From Niallia nealsonii (GTDB taxonomy: Bacteria > Bacillota > Bacilli > Bacillales > Cytobacillaceae): a stretch of 64,000 nucleotides of DNA. A program made the translations under genes and the position numbers. The stretch's first letter is position 1; each line of letters begins with the position of its first letter. The stretch spans positions 27,860-91,859 of the forward strand of contig NZ_PISE01000044.1 in NCBI RefSeq assembly GCF_002835805.1. Reading direction: 5' to 3'. Of this stretch, positions 26,638-35,999 are shown piece by piece. The notes below the pieces were generated by a model. The model searched no databases. It had not been told where the DNA came from and saw only the letters and a program-made list of their open reading frames with translations.

Positions 26638-27654
26638 TTGTCTATTTTACCAACCAAAAATAAGCTTGGATTTTATGAAATTCGATTAGAATCTATAGGT
26701 GGACTAGGAGCAAACCTAGCAGGCAAAATGCTGGCAGAATCAGGGGTGCTTGGCCTCGGGCTTAATGGATCCAATTTTTCCTCATATGGTTCTGAAAAAA
26801 AGGGCTCACCAGTAAAAAGCTTTATCCGCTTCTGTGATCCTGAAACGAAAATCAGAGCACATAGTCCAATTGATGAACCTCATGTTATTGGCATTTTCCA
26901 TGAAGCTTTATACAAATCAGTTGATGTGATCAGTGGATTAGAACCCAATGGAATTGTCCTTGTCAACACAGCAAGAAACGTTGACTTAGTTAAACATGAT
27001 TTGAATCTAAATTATGGAAAATTGGCGATAGTTGATGCGCTTCAAATTGCTGTAAAAGAAAAAACACGTGTTAATACTGCAATGCTGGGAGCATTATTTC
27101 GCATATGTAATTTTCTTGATCCTGAGGCAATGCGTAAAGTAATAACAAAAACGTTCGAAAAAAAATATCCACATTTAGTAGAAGCAAATATCCGTACATT
27201 TGATAGAGGCTACAACGAAGTAAAATTTAAAAACTATGAAACAACTGAAAATGCCCATACCATAGCATTTTCAAGACCCCGCTCTCGACTTGGCTATAAC
27301 ACACAACAAATAGGCGGCGTTATATTGGCACCAGGCAATAGTCTAATGAAAGACTTAAGCGGATCACGCCAAGGCTTTATCCCTCAATTTGACAAGGAAA
27401 GCTGTATAAGCTGCGCCTCCTGTGATACCGTTTGCCCAGATTTTTGTTTTGTATGGGACAAAAAAGTAAATAAACGAGGACGTACCATCATGTCTCTGAA
27501 GGGGATTGACTATCAATATTGCAAAGGTTGCCTAAAATGTGTAGAGGCATGCCCAACAAGCGCTCTAAAGGGTGTTCGTGAAGTAGAAAAATTTGCGGAA
27601 ACAGAGCAAGTGAAACAAAAATTTCCTTATGTTACTACAGGGGGTTGTTTATAA
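26638..27654 (+). CDS. 2-oxoacid:acceptor oxidoreductase, fused gamma and delta (ferredoxin) subunits
   Basis: Residues 12-195 form the gamma domain (starting IRLESIGGLGANLAGKML), and about 250-310 a two-cluster ferredoxin domain with CISCASCDTVCP and CKGCLKCVEACP. This is the layout of pyruvate/2-ketoisovalerate:ferredoxin oxidoreductases. It pairs with the next gene, which supplies alpha and beta domains; the stop overlaps the next start (TAATG). TTG start with GAGGAGGG 7 bases upstream. Such enzymes reduce ferredoxin or flavodoxin at low potential while releasing CO2 and making acyl-CoA. Beside nif and mod it is a good candidate for the electron source of nitrogenase, like NifJ, but the 2-oxoacid cannot be read. 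Confidence 0.88.
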   Translation: MSILPTKNKLGFYEIRLESIGGLGANLAGKMLAESGVLGLGLNGSNFSSYGSEKKGSPVKSFIRFCDPETKIRAHSPIDEPHVIGIFHEALYKSVDVISGLEPNGIVLVNTARNVDLVKHDLNLNYGKLAIVDALQIAVKEKTRVNTAMLGALFRICNFLDPEAMRKVITKTFEKKYPHLVEANIRTFDRGYNEVKFKNYETTENAHTIAFSRPRSRLGYNTQQIGGVILAPGNSLMKDLSGSRQGFIPQFDKESCISCASCDTVCPDFCFVWDKKVNKRGRTIMSLKGIDYQYCKGCLKCVEACPTSALKGVREVEKFAETEQVKQKFPYVTTGGCL

Positions 27655-29948
27655 TGTCCATTTTAGAAAATGATTTGCTCATCAAAAATGCACCTGTTCA
27701 ATTAACAACTTTTGAATCAGGGAATGAAATGGCTGCGATGGCTGCAGCCCAAATAAATTATCATATAATGGGCTATTTCCCTATAACTCCCTCCACTGAA
27801 GTAGCTCAGTATCTTGATCAAATGAAAACAAGAGGGGAACATGATATTAAATTAATACCTGCTGATGGCGAGCATGGATCTGCTGGCATTTGCTACGGGG
27901 CATCAGCAACAGGAGCACGTGTTATAAATGCAACTAGTGCAAATGGTTTTATGTATATGCTTGAACAAATGCCTGTACAAGCTGGAACTCGTTATCCAAT
28001 GGTGCTAAATCTAGTGACGCGGGCTATAAGCGGGCCATTGGATATTCGAGGGGATCATTCAGATTTGTATTATGCATTAAATACCGGTTGGGTTATTATT
28101 ACTGCTAGCACTCCTCAGGCAGTTTATGACATGAATATTATGGCATTAAAAATTGCAGAACATGCAAAAGTTCGTTTACCAGTAATTGTTGCTTACGATG
28201 GGTTTTTCACTTCTCATCAAAAAAGAAAAGTACATTACTTTGAAGATAGAAAAGTTGTACAAGATTTTGTTGGTCCTTGTCCGACGGAATATCCAGCTAT
28301 TCGAGATCCCAAAAAACCGGTTACAATTGGTGCCCATATGAATGGGGATGATTTACTGAATAATCATTATCAGCAATCACAGGCAATGTACGCAGCAAAA
28401 GATGTCTTCAATGAAATCTCAAAACAATTCGAACAAATTTCTGGGCGCTCTTATCCATTAGTCGATTTATATAAAATGGAGGATGCAGAAGTTGCCCTAT
28501 TCTTATTAAACTCGGCGGCAGAAACTGCTAAAGATGTAGTAGATCAATTACGCAAACAGGGGGTTAAAGCCGGTATAATAACTCCTAATATAATTCGTCC
28601 ATTTCCTTCTGAAGAAATTAGGAAGGCACTGCGGGATGTCAAATCTCTTTTAATCGGAGAGAGAGCCGATTCCTATGGCGGGAATGGGCCTACTTTAACT
28701 CATGAAGTAAAGTCTGCTATTCAAGAAGATCCTAACAACCACACTATTGTGCTAAGCAGAGTATTTGGATTAGGAGGCAAAGACTTTTACGCTGATGATG
28801 CAGAAGCATTTTTTAACATGGCCCTCGAGGCTTTGAACAATGGCTTTGCAGAAAAACCCTTTGATTATTATGGTCAGTATACAGGAAAAGAAGAAAACGA
28901 AATCAAACCTATCATTGAACCACAATATGGAGATGTATATAATTCTGGTTTAATAGAGATTTCTCCAAACGAAGAGACTAACTCACTAAAAGTAAAAGTG
29001 CCTTCATTGCGTTCCCTGACCAGTAAACCAAATCGCTTTGCTCCAGGTCATGGTGCATGTCCTGGATGCGGCATTTTAAGTGGCCTAGAATTATTTTTCA
29101 AAGGGATAGAAGGGGATATTGTTGTTTTATTCCAAACAGGTTGTGCATATGTTGTCACAACAGCCTATCCTCATACTTCCCATAGGCAAACAATGATGCA
29201 TAATTTGTTCCAAAATGGGCCAGCAACATTATCAGGGACCGTTGAAGCATTTTTAGAACTGCAAAGAAGAGGAGAAATTCAAATTTCAGAAAACACAACC
29301 TTTGTTATGGTAACAGGAGATGGAGGAATGGATATTGGAATGGGTTCTGCTATCGGCACTGCTTTAAGAAACCATAATCTAATCATGTTAGAATATGATA
29401 ATGAGGGTTATATGAATACAGGTTCACAAATGTCCTACTCTACTCCAATCGGTCATATGACTAGTACAAGTAACGTGGGCCTTGCACAAAAGGGAAAAGC
29501 ATTTCACCATAAAGATACAGCCCAAATTATGGCTGCTACCAATATTCCATATGTATTTACAGGATCTGAGGCCTTTCCACAAGATTTAATCAAAAAAGCA
29601 GCTAAAGCACAATGGTATGCCCAAAATGTCGGGACTGTCTATGGAAAATTACTAATAACTTGTCCAGTAAATTGGAAAACAGAGGATCGTTTTGGAACAA
29701 AAGTAGTAGAAGCTGCTGTAAATTCCTGCTTCTTCCCTTTATATGAAGTAGAAAACGGAACAACTGCCATAACCTATAATCCAGAAGAAAAAGATAAAAA
29801 AATCCCTTTGACAGAATGGTTGAAATTTATGGGAAAAACAAAACATCTATTAAAAGAAGAAAATAAAGAAATGCTAACCGACTTTACTAATGAAGTGGAG
29901 AAACGTTGGACAAAGTTAAAAATTAAAAACGAAAATCCTTATTTATAA
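27654..29948 (+). CDS. 2-oxoacid:acceptor oxidoreductase, fused alpha and beta (TPP) subunits
   Basis: Protein of 764 residues. Residues 10-400 are the alpha part (GYFPITPSTEVAQYL, GEHGSAGICYGASATGARV), and from about 455 the beta part with the cluster/TPP motifs GHGACPGCGI, QTGCAY, GDGGMDIGMGSAIG (about 555) and YDNEGYMNTGSQ. With the previous gene the enzyme has all four domains in two chains. The ATG overlaps the upstream stop by one base, with GGGGG as ribosome binding site; a TTG 9 bases earlier is less likely. A strong terminator follows, so this is a two-gene operon. Pyruvate is the likeliest substrate, by analogy only. Confidence 0.88.
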   Translation: MSILENDLLIKNAPVQLTTFESGNEMAAMAAAQINYHIMGYFPITPSTEVAQYLDQMKTRGEHDIKLIPADGEHGSAGICYGASATGARVINATSANGFMYMLEQMPVQAGTRYPMVLNLVTRAISGPLDIRGDHSDLYYALNTGWVIITASTPQAVYDMNIMALKIAEHAKVRLPVIVAYDGFFTSHQKRKVHYFEDRKVVQDFVGPCPTEYPAIRDPKKPVTIGAHMNGDDLLNNHYQQSQAMYAAKDVFNEISKQFEQISGRSYPLVDLYKMEDAEVALFLLNSAAETAKDVVDQLRKQGVKAGIITPNIIRPFPSEEIRKALRDVKSLLIGERADSYGGNGPTLTHEVKSAIQEDPNNHTIVLSRVFGLGGKDFYADDAEAFFNMALEALNNGFAEKPFDYYGQYTGKEENEIKPIIEPQYGDVYNSGLIEISPNEETNSLKVKVPSLRSLTSKPNRFAPGHGACPGCGILSGLELFFKGIEGDIVVLFQTGCAYVVTTAYPHTSHRQTMMHNLFQNGPATLSGTVEAFLELQRRGEIQISENTTFVMVTGDGGMDIGMGSAIGTALRNHNLIMLEYDNEGYMNTGSQMSYSTPIGHMTSTSNVGLAQKGKAFHHKDTAQIMAATNIPYVFTGSEAFPQDLIKKAAKAQWYAQNVGTVYGKLLITCPVNWKTEDRFGTKVVEAAVNSCFFPLYEVENGTTAITYNPEEKDKKIPLTEWLKFMGKTKHLLKEENKEMLTDFTNEVEKRWTKLKIKNENPYL

Positions 29949-29962
29949 AAATAATTATGCTC

Positions 29963-30008
29963 AAGAGGGTAGAAACATTGTTGCATCCTAACATGTTTCT
30001 ACCCTCTT
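29963..30008 (+). terminator. Terminator of the oxoacid oxidoreductase operon
   Basis: AAGAGGGTAGAAACA and TGTTTCTACCCTCTT form a perfect 15-base-pair stem with a T-rich tail. Confidence 0.93.
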
Positions 30009-30186
30009 TATATAAAGAAAGAAGAAAATCGGCATATTTCTCCTTAGTTATTAATTAAACATAAATAACATATACAATTCTATACATGAATATCTTCTGC
30101 ATTTGCATATCTATATATGGAATAACTATTATTTAGAGGTACTTTTTATCAAATTCACCCTGTAATAGGTCCATGGAGGTATTAGC

Positions 30187-32079
30187 TTGATTAATTTAGA
30201 AACCATTCAAAAGGATATTTTTCAAAGAAAAGAAGAACTAATTCAGCTTCAGCATATAGATGGGGCTTGGAGATTTCTTTTTCAAGGAAGCTTAATGACA
30301 GACGCCTTTTTTATTATTACTTGCAGAGCGTTAAATATAACAGATTATGAAGAGACCATTATTAAATTAGTGGACACTTTAAAAAAAGCGCAAACTAATA
30401 CAGGATATTGGAAGGCATATAAAGACGAAACCAATGGAAATCTTTCTTCAACAGTAATTGCCTATACTGCTCTTTTATATTCTGGTTATTGCAAAAAGGA
30501 AGATAGCAAAATGCAACAAGCCAGATCGTATATTATAGCAAACGGTGGATTGGAAAAGTCCCATTTTATGATTCGCTGGATGTTATCAGTCAATGGTATG
30601 TATCCATGGTCTAATATGATTTATATTCCTATGACTTTTTTGCTTCTTCCAACTTATCAACCTATTAATTTCTTTCAATTTAGCTCTTATGCTCGTATTC
30701 ATTTCATTCCTATGCTGATTGCTTCTAATAAAAAATATACATTAACCAATGATAATACACCAAATTTAAAGGATCTTTTTCCAAAGAGTATCAACACTTC
30801 TTCACCATTACTTGTCTTAGAAGATGACCGCTCTCCTTTATCTTTTCTTTGGAAAGAAATAAAAAAGGCAGGGGCACTCCCTGCATATATGCATAATCTT
30901 GGCTATATATATGCAGAAAAATATATAGTGAATCGTATAGAAGAAGATGGAACACTATACAGTTATGCTAGTGCAACCTTTTTTATGATATATGGCTTAT
31001 TGGCGCAGGGCTACAATAAGAACTCTATTATTATTAAAAAAGCCATTTCTGGTCTTTTTTCTCTTATTAAAAGCGGTGAACATAATACGCATCTTGAAAA
31101 TTCTACTTCTACAGTTTGGGATACTGGATTAATCTGCTACAGTTTACAAGAAGCTAAACTGTCTAGTGACTCAAAAACAATAAAAAAGGCGATTGCCTAC
31201 CTTCTAGATAAACAGCATACAAAAAAGGCAGATTGGTCTATTCATAACCCACATACGCCTCCTGGGGGGTGGGGTTTTTCCGCCATTAATACAAATAATC
31301 CTGATAATGATGATACATCTGCAGTATTACGCGCATTAAAACAAACCGCTACTAATAATCAATCAATCTATTATGCTTGGAAAAAGGGCGTTAATTATTT
31401 ACTATCCATGCAAAATAGAGATGGGGGATGGGGCGCTTTTGAAAAAAACACCAATTGGGAATTACTTCAATACGTTCCTATCGAAAATGCCAGAGATGCC
31501 GCTGTTGATCCTTCTACAGCAGATTTAACTGGCCGTATATTAGAATTTCTCGGAAACTTTGCCGAGTTTAATCATTCTCATCCCAAAGTTAAAAGAGGCA
31601 TCAATTGGCTATACTCTAATCAAAATAATGATGGCTCTTGGTACGGCCGCTGGGGCGTCTGCTATATTTATGGGACCTGGGCAGCAATTACAGGATTAAG
31701 AGCAGTTGGTATAAATAAAAATGATAAAAGTATAAAAAAGGCCATTCAGTGGCTAAAAACCATTCAACACGAGGACGGGGGATGGGGAGAGTCTTGCCAA
31801 AGCTGTGAAAAACTCCTCTATATTCCCCTATCTTTTAGCACCGATTCTCAAACAGCATGGGCTGTGGATGCCTTGATTGCTGCAGGAGAAGGAAAAAGTA
31901 ACACAGTGATAAAAGGCATAAACTATTTGCTGAAGAAAAATAAGGAAAAAACAAGTATTCTTTATCCAACAGGAATTGGTTTACCTACGCAATTTTATAT
32001 TTATTATGAAAGCTATAATAAAATTTTTCCCCTGCTTGCACTCTCTCACTTCTATAAGTATATGTCAGAAAATCTGTAG
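30187..32079 (+). CDS. Squalene-hopene / tetraprenyl-beta-curcumene cyclase
   Basis: Class II triterpene cyclase of 630 residues, the normal length. The catalytic acid motif DNDDTS (form of DxDD) is near residue 373. QW repeats are visible as QNRDGGWGAF, QNNDGSWYGRWG and QHEDGGWGES. It may make hopanoids (Shc) or, as SqhC in B. subtilis, cyclise C35 terpenes to sporulenes; sequence alone does not decide. Membrane-associated, without a real transmembrane segment. TTG start with GGAGG 7 bases upstream. It stands alone between terminators. In other nitrogen fixers hopanoids reduce oxygen entry, so its place near nif is suggestive. Confidence 0.9.
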   Translation: MINLETIQKDIFQRKEELIQLQHIDGAWRFLFQGSLMTDAFFIITCRALNITDYEETIIKLVDTLKKAQTNTGYWKAYKDETNGNLSSTVIAYTALLYSGYCKKEDSKMQQARSYIIANGGLEKSHFMIRWMLSVNGMYPWSNMIYIPMTFLLLPTYQPINFFQFSSYARIHFIPMLIASNKKYTLTNDNTPNLKDLFPKSINTSSPLLVLEDDRSPLSFLWKEIKKAGALPAYMHNLGYIYAEKYIVNRIEEDGTLYSYASATFFMIYGLLAQGYNKNSIIIKKAISGLFSLIKSGEHNTHLENSTSTVWDTGLICYSLQEAKLSSDSKTIKKAIAYLLDKQHTKKADWSIHNPHTPPGGWGFSAINTNNPDNDDTSAVLRALKQTATNNQSIYYAWKKGVNYLLSMQNRDGGWGAFEKNTNWELLQYVPIENARDAAVDPSTADLTGRILEFLGNFAEFNHSHPKVKRGINWLYSNQNNDGSWYGRWGVCYIYGTWAAITGLRAVGINKNDKSIKKAIQWLKTIQHEDGGWGESCQSCEKLLYIPLSFSTDSQTAWAVDALIAAGEGKSNTVIKGINYLLKKNKEKTSILYPTGIGLPTQFYIYYESYNKIFPLLALSHFYKYMSENL

Positions 32080-32096
32080 AATATCTTCTTTAATAC

Positions 32097-32128
32097 AAAA
32101 GGGAGTTAGTTATGGCTAATTCCCTTTA
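32097..32128 (+). terminator. Terminator of the cyclase gene
   Basis: AAAAGGGAGTTAG and CTAATTCCCTTT pair around TTATGG and end in a short T run. Confidence 0.88.
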
Positions 32129-32271
32129 TAAGCTGCTTTTCTCCCTTTATTTTCCATCTCTACTATTTACAATAAGTTTAAAATCTTTACTCTATTTAAA
32201 TATTTTCTTTAAATTCCATTAATATCCTTCCTAGATAATATAACAAGTAATACATATTTTGGAGGGATAAA

Positions 32272-33642
32272 ATGTTACTAAAATCATGGAAAAAAAGGTT
32301 TTTGCCAATTGCGGTTATTTCGTCTCTATCATTGTCAGTTTTAGCAATGCCGCCTTCCTTTGTTGAAGCAAAAGGACAAGCTAAGCAACCAAAAAATATT
32401 ATCTTTCTAATTGGTGACGGAATGGGAGTCTCCTATACTTCTGCATATCGTTATCTCAAAGATAATCCTAAAACAAAAATCGCCGAAAAAACTTATTTTG
32501 ACTCTTATCTAGTAGGACAACAAATGACCTATCCAGAAGATCCTGCTCAAAATGTTACAGATTCCGCCTCTGCTGCTACAGCTATGTCTGCTGGCATCAA
32601 AACTTACAATAATGCTATAGCAGTAGATAATGATGAATCAGCTGTTAAAACGGTATTGGAAGCAGCAAAAGAAAAGGGAAAATCTACTGGTCTCGTAGCA
32701 ACTTCAGAGATTACTCATGCTACACCTGCTGCATTCGGAGCACATGATATTAGCAGAAAAAATATGAATAGTATAGCAGATGATTATTTTGATGAACGTA
32801 TTTTAGGCAAACACAAAATAGATGTTTTATTAGGCGGCGGAAAAGACTTATTTATCCGCACAGATCGAAATCTAGTAAATGAGTTTAAGAAAGATGGTTT
32901 CAGTTATGTGAATAATCGCAATAGCTTATTAAATAACAAAGATACTCAAGTAATCGGTTTATTTGCAGATGCTGGCTTACCAAAAATGATTGATCGCAAT
33001 AAAAACACTCCTTCATTAGAGGAAATGACAAAGTCAGCAATCGACCGTTTAAAAGAGAATAAAAAAGGATTTTTCTTAATGGTAGAAGGAAGCCAAATTG
33101 ATTGGGCTGGCCATGATAATGACATTGTTGGGGCTATGAGCGAAATGGAAGACTTTGAAAAGGCATATAAAGCAGCAATAGACTTCGCTAAAAAAGATAA
33201 AGATACATTAGTTATTGCTACAGCAGATCACTCTACCGGAGGATTTTCTATTGCAGCTAATGGAGATTATAACTGGCATGCAGAACCAATAAAAGCTGCC
33301 AAAAGAACGCCTGACTTTATGGCTGAACAAATTCTTAAAGGGGAAGATGTAGAAAAGACTCTAAAAAAATACATTGCACTTTCTTTAACAAAAAAAGAAA
33401 TAAAATCTGTCCAAGATGCTGCTAATACCAAAAACTTTACAACTATCGATAATGCTATCGAGGCCATTTTTAATACTCGATCAAATACCGGCTGGACAAC
33501 TGGCGGACATACTGGTGAAGATGTACCTGTATATGCATATGGACCAAAAAGTGACCTTTTTGCCGGACAAAAGGATAATACTGACCATGCAAAACTTCTT
33601 TTTGAATTGATGGGTGCGAAAGTCACCATAAAAGATAAATAA
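32272..33642 (+). CDS. Secreted alkaline phosphatase
   Basis: Phosphomonoesterase of 456 residues with an N-terminal signal peptide (basic start, hydrophobic core to about residue 25, cleavage near VEA-K). Metal sites are in LIGDGMGVSY (about 48) and TADHSTGG (about 320), and the phosphorylated Ser is in VTDSASAATAMSAG (about 105). These fit the Bacillus PhoA/PhoB type. It should work outside the membrane to release phosphate. GGAGGG precedes the ATG. Two TTTACA-like hexamers 11 bases apart at 32166 and 32177 might belong to a PhoP site, but this is weak. It is followed by a terminator and a small lipoprotein gene. Confidence 0.93.
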   Translation: MLLKSWKKRFLPIAVISSLSLSVLAMPPSFVEAKGQAKQPKNIIFLIGDGMGVSYTSAYRYLKDNPKTKIAEKTYFDSYLVGQQMTYPEDPAQNVTDSASAATAMSAGIKTYNNAIAVDNDESAVKTVLEAAKEKGKSTGLVATSEITHATPAAFGAHDISRKNMNSIADDYFDERILGKHKIDVLLGGGKDLFIRTDRNLVNEFKKDGFSYVNNRNSLLNNKDTQVIGLFADAGLPKMIDRNKNTPSLEEMTKSAIDRLKENKKGFFLMVEGSQIDWAGHDNDIVGAMSEMEDFEKAYKAAIDFAKKDKDTLVIATADHSTGGFSIAANGDYNWHAEPIKAAKRTPDFMAEQILKGEDVEKTLKKYIALSLTKKEIKSVQDAANTKNFTTIDNAIEAIFNTRSNTGWTTGGHTGEDVPVYAYGPKSDLFAGQKDNTDHAKLLFELMGAKVTIKDK

Positions 33643-33666
33643 CAGAGTAACAATAATAACTGAGTA

Positions 33667-33706
33667 GGAAGTCTTTTTAACATTTCCTTAAAAAGACTTC
33701 CTTTTC
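33667..33706 (+). terminator. Terminator after the alkaline phosphatase gene
   Basis: GGAAGTCTTTTTAA and TTAAAAAGACTTCC form a perfect stem with 7-base loop, followed by TTTTC. Confidence 0.92.
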
Positions 33707-33727
33707 TATTTTCAGGAGGTACATATA

Positions 33728-34387
33728 ATGAAAAAAATGATAGCTTTATGCTTTATCTGCTTACTCTTACTATCTGGATGCTCTTCTTATAAAGAAGATA
33801 ATTACTTATTTCCAGAAGTTTCTTCAACAAAAAGCAAGTCTGCAAAAACAACTATTCCAACTTACTATAAAGATTATCCTGCCAATCCCCAAGTAATTGA
33901 TGATCGTACTTTAGTACAAGCAGGACAAACGATTCGCAGCAATAAAGGTGAAGCTACATTAACAAAGATAACTAATATAAATAATTTATATAGAACAGAG
34001 GCCATTGAATTAAATATACAGGAAGCAAAACTAATCAACTATAAACCAGCTTACAGCCTGACAGATTTTTATCACAGCTATACACATGATGAACAATTCA
34101 CCTTTATTAAATGTTTTGTTGAAGTTAAAAACACATCTGGCGAAACACGCTATTTTGCACCTGTTGCGTATCTAACAACAGATACAGGCGAACGGATTAC
34201 ATGGGACCAAGATATCTATTTAGAAAACTTAAATAATCCCTTAAAACCGGATGAAACACGAAAAGGATCAATTGGATTCATTTTGAAAAAGCCTAATATA
34301 AAATCAGTGAAAATTAATACAAGTGATGTATTTGATGAAAAACATATAAAGCTTGCTACCGAAAAAAACATAGACATTTCCTTTTAA
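33728..34387 (+). CDS. Lipoprotein with DUF4352/telokin-like domain
   Basis: Protein of 219 residues. The signal peptide ends in the lipobox LLSGCSS (Cys near 18), so it is lipid-anchored outside. The region from about 120 to 200 reads like DUF4352: a beta-sandwich with FIKCFVEVKNTSGETRYF and LKPDETRKGSIGF. Such domains are common in Bacillus surface lipoproteins of unknown function. AGGAGGT lies 8 bases before the ATG. It starts 22 bases after a terminator, so it may have its own promoter or low read-through from the phosphatase gene. Confidence 0.85.
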   Translation: MKKMIALCFICLLLLSGCSSYKEDNYLFPEVSSTKSKSAKTTIPTYYKDYPANPQVIDDRTLVQAGQTIRSNKGEATLTKITNINNLYRTEAIELNIQEAKLINYKPAYSLTDFYHSYTHDEQFTFIKCFVEVKNTSGETRYFAPVAYLTTDTGERITWDQDIYLENLNNPLKPDETRKGSIGFILKKPNIKSVKINTSDVFDEKHIKLATEKNIDISF

Positions 34388-34404
34388 AAACCAGTACTAT
34401 CAGC

Positions 34405-34473
34405 CTGCATGAAAATGACTGTTTGTCAGCTATAACTATATAAATCTAGTGATTATTAGTCATTTTCGGGCAG
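34405..34473. terminator. Long inverted repeat between convergent genes
   Basis: CTGC-2-GAAAATGACT and AGTCATTTTC-2-GCAG pair across a 37-base loop. It separates the convergent lipoprotein and CynX-type genes and probably ends transcription from one or both sides, though T tails are short. Confidence 0.55.
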
Positions 34474-34484
34474 CCTATTTCTTC

Positions 34485-35669
34485 TTATGAAGCATGAGCT
34501 ATTTCTGTGTTTTTTTTGTCCCTGTCAATATACAAGATTAAAGGAATAAGCATGAGGCTAAGCAGCACTAATACTAAAAATACTTGTGTATTAGTATTGG
34601 CTACATCACGAATTAGTCCTAATACAATAGGAAGAGTTCCCCCTAATATATATCCCCCCAGCTGCATAAGAGCGGTCCATGCACTTGCATCTTCTGCTGT
34701 TTCCGTTTCATTTAATGGCAACATTAAAGCAATAGGAAACAGTCCTCCAATTCCTACTCCAATTAAAATTGCAGAAGTCCAAGGTGAAGCTAACGAAAAA
34801 GCAAGCAGTAATAAGCCAATGAATGTTAAAAACGCACTAATATATATAAATAAATTTCTGTTTTGCAAATAATCCACCAATATCGGGACAAAAAAAGAGC
34901 ATGTCATTTGAATAAACGCCAAAACGGTTACAAGTGTTCCTGCCTCCTTACTGGTAAAACCCATACTTTGTGCTGTAGAAGCAATCCATGTAGTGGCTGA
35001 ATAAAATATTCCTGATTGAATTCCAAAAAAGATAGTAATGGCCCATGCCTTTTTATTTTTAAATGGGAGTTTGACTGCACCATTTAAGGTTCCCTTCTGT
35101 TCTTTTCCTCCCTTTATTGCATATGACCACAAAAGAGAAGCCAAAATAGCCAATACTCCCCAAACAGCAAGAGCATGATTCCATGATTGATTGAATAATT
35201 GCTGCAGGTCAATTGTTAATCCTGCACTTAATGATGCTCCCAATCCCATTCCAACCGAGTATATACCAATCATTACACCAATCTTAGACGGATATTTTTT
35301 TTTAATAACCCCCGACAATAATGGTCCTGCAAGTGCAATTCCTATGCCAATTAGTAAAGAAGTAATAAGCAAAATCCATGTATAATAAGCTATGCCTCTT
35401 ATAAAGGTCGCTCCCCCTATTAAAAGCAAACAGCCAGCAATCGCCTTTTCTGCCCCCCATTTTTCAGTTGCATATCCTGTAAAAAATGCAAATATACCCA
35501 TACATAAAACAGGAATGGAAGGTAAAAAACTGACAATAAAATTACTTAAATGCAAATCATGCCGAATTGTTTCTAAAACAGGAGAAATGGAAGTAATGCC
35601 AATTCGCAAATTTAATGATACAGCAAACAACGAAATAATATAAATATACATATCTTTCTTCCGAGTCAA
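34485..35669 (-). CDS. MFS transporter, CynX/NimT family
   Basis: Major facilitator of about 394 residues with 12 predicted helices. It opens with LFAVSLNLRIGITSISPVL, the CynX/NimT family start, and has the conserved GIGIGGLFPIALMLPL near residue 310. Family members move cyanate or nitroimidazole-like compounds; the substrate here is unknown. The TTG at 35669 is better placed than the ATG at 35678, because GAGGAGGG touches the ATG directly but lies 9 bases before the TTG. Monocistronic. The 320 bases upstream, up to nrnB, show no other gene. Confidence 0.87.
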   Translation of the reverse strand: MTRKKDMYIYIISLFAVSLNLRIGITSISPVLETIRHDLHLSNFIVSFLPSIPVLCMGIFAFFTGYATEKWGAEKAIAGCLLLIGGATFIRGIAYYTWILLITSLLIGIGIALAGPLLSGVIKKKYPSKIGVMIGIYSVGMGLGASLSAGLTIDLQQLFNQSWNHALAVWGVLAILASLLWSYAIKGGKEQKGTLNGAVKLPFKNKKAWAITIFFGIQSGIFYSATTWIASTAQSMGFTSKEAGTLVTVLAFIQMTCSFFVPILVDYLQNRNLFIYISAFLTFIGLLLLAFSLASPWTSAILIGVGIGGLFPIALMLPLNETETAEDASAWTALMQLGGYILGGTLPIVLGLIRDVANTNTQVFLVLVLLSLMLIPLILYIDRDKKNTEIAHAS

Positions 35670-35999
35670 GGTTAACATCCCTCCTCTTTATCAATCAATG
35701 CTTTCTCTTTTATCATACCTTATCTTTCTATAAAAAAAGGACTTTCCTGCTAATTGTCAAAAAAGAGATGAAATTATTATAAAAAAATGGCATCAACTAA
35801 TATAACATTTTTTTCCTTATTCATATTCATTGCTATTAGCATATCATTTAAACGAAACCTGCTAAAAAGAAATTCAATAGTTTGATTCATAATTTAGGGC
35901 TGCTAATTATTCAGCAAATATGAAATAAGTAAATAAATATTCAATAATCTGTTCTATTTTTTCCATATTAGATTATACTATTGGGCAGAGGTGAAAAAA

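Noticed and set aside
32166..32182. PhoP box before the alkaline phosphatase gene
   Set aside because: Only two TTTACA-like hexamers have 11-base phasing; the further ones do not, and the region is simply AT-rich.
33267..33683. 138-codon open frame antisense to the alkaline phosphatase gene
   Set aside because: Complement shadow of a well-supported enzyme gene; no start signals.
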